A stretch of DNA of 6,319 nt from Comamonadaceae bacterium. Its GTDB lineage: Bacteria; Pseudomonadota; Gammaproteobacteria; Burkholderiales; Burkholderiaceae_C. This document shows positions 6,036 through 6,319 of the stretch, in pieces. The stretch is taken from assembly GCA_947374705.1 (NCBI GenBank), contig CANCDA010000143.1, positions 1-6,319 of the forward strand. The letters run 5' to 3'. Position 1 is the first letter of the stretch, and each line of letters opens with the position of its first letter. A program made the translations under genes and the position numbers. The notes beneath the pieces are model-generated. The model saw only the letters and a program-made list of their open reading frames with translations, did not search any database and was not told the DNA's origin.

Positions 6036-6319
6036 ATGAATCAACGTCTATTAACCCCTTTTCCTGTAACCGACCGTGTCCGCGAGGCGCTGGCCGTGAG
6101 CTTGCGGGGTTGCGAAGAATTGATCCCCGAGGACGATTGGGTCAAGAAACTGGCGCGCTCTGAGGCGACGGGCACGCCGCTGCGTATCAAGCTGGGCCTG
6201 GATCCCACCGCCCCCGACATCCACATTGGCCACACCGTGGTGCTGAACAAAATGCGCCAGTTGCAGGACTTGGGGCATCAGGTGATCTTTTTGATTGGTG
6301 ACTTCACCAGCCTGATTGG
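6036..6319 (+). CDS. tyrS: Tyrosyl-tRNA synthetase (TyrRS), 3' truncated by window edge
   Basis: Starting at ATG 6036, 94 complete codons are present and the frame stays open to the end of the window. The protein charges tRNA-Tyr with tyrosine in the cytoplasm. Diagnostic features are the N-terminal segment CEELIPEDDWVKKLARSEA (residues 26-44) and LRIKLGLDPTAPDIHIGH (49-66), with the class I HIGH motif at 63-66. These are followed by VVLNKMRQLQDLGHQVIFLI and GDFTSLI, which normally lead into GDPSGR. This matches the TyrZ-like subgroup of bacterial TyrRS, usually about 400-410 residues, so about three quarters of the gene is missing. The KMSKS loop and S4-like C-terminus cannot be checked. It is transcribed divergently from the M23-anmK pair. 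Confidence 0.96.
   Translation, partial: MNQRLLTPFPVTDRVREALAVSLRGCEELIPEDDWVKKLARSEATGTPLRIKLGLDPTAPDIHIGHTVVLNKMRQLQDLGHQVIFLIGDFTSLI

Noticed and set aside
6041..6278. Two minus-strand open frames of 69 and 75 codons near the right edge
   Set aside because: They are antisense to the 5' end of tyrS, whose HIGH motif and flanking residues are unmistakable.
1..6319. Search by eye for mobile elements, CRISPR arrays, tRNA/rRNA genes, toxin-antitoxin pairs, phage or defence genes
   Set aside because: No transposase, direct-repeat array, tRNA-like fold or small paired genes were found. All coding regions belong to recognisable families.

Overview
The window looks like ordinary, dense chromosomal sequence from a betaproteobacterium, most likely Burkholderiales and probably Comamonadaceae (Rhodoferax/Polaromonas/Limnohabitans-like). 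The reasons are the moderately GC-rich coding, a Bug-family (TctC-like) solute receptor of the kind that is greatly expanded in Burkholderiales, and the arrangement tyrS < > M23 peptidase-anmK, which I recall as common in that family. The taxonomic call is an inference from memory. No search was run.

Layout, left to right. (1) 1-858 (+): the 3' part of a Bug-family periplasmic binding protein, with its N-terminus and signal peptide outside the window. (2) 928-2463 (+): a class I SAM-dependent methyltransferase with the regulatory-domain/C-terminal-domain architecture of protein-lysine methyltransferases such as rickettsial PKMTs. (3) 2506-3333 (+): a cyclophilin-type peptidyl-prolyl isomerase made as a lipoprotein, with an extra beta-rich domain between the lipid anchor and the catalytic domain. 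A candidate sigma70 promoter precedes it. (4) A 33-bp convergent gap holding two small tandem hairpins. (5) 3367-4473 (-): anmK, anhydro-N-acetylmuramic acid kinase. (6) 4502-5896 (-): a membrane-anchored M23 endopeptidase lying just upstream of anmK and probably cotranscribed with it. (7) 5897-6035: a divergent promoter region with a perfect inverted repeat. (8) 6036-6319 (+): the first 94 codons of tyrS, cut by the window edge.

Functionally, the minus-strand pair is a cell-wall unit: the peptidase cuts peptide cross-links in the periplasm, and AnmK recycles the anhydro-MurNAc released by wall turnover in the cytoplasm. The methyltransferase and lipoprotein isomerase run in the same direction 42 nt apart. 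Whether they share a substrate or a transcript is unknown.

I see no mobile element, CRISPR array, RNA gene, toxin-antitoxin pair or defence locus, and no clear undescribed system. The items most worth a second look are the lipoprotein cyclophilin architecture, the PKMT-like methyltransferase next to it, and the inverted repeat upstream of the M23 gene. No gene-free stretch exceeds 139 bp.
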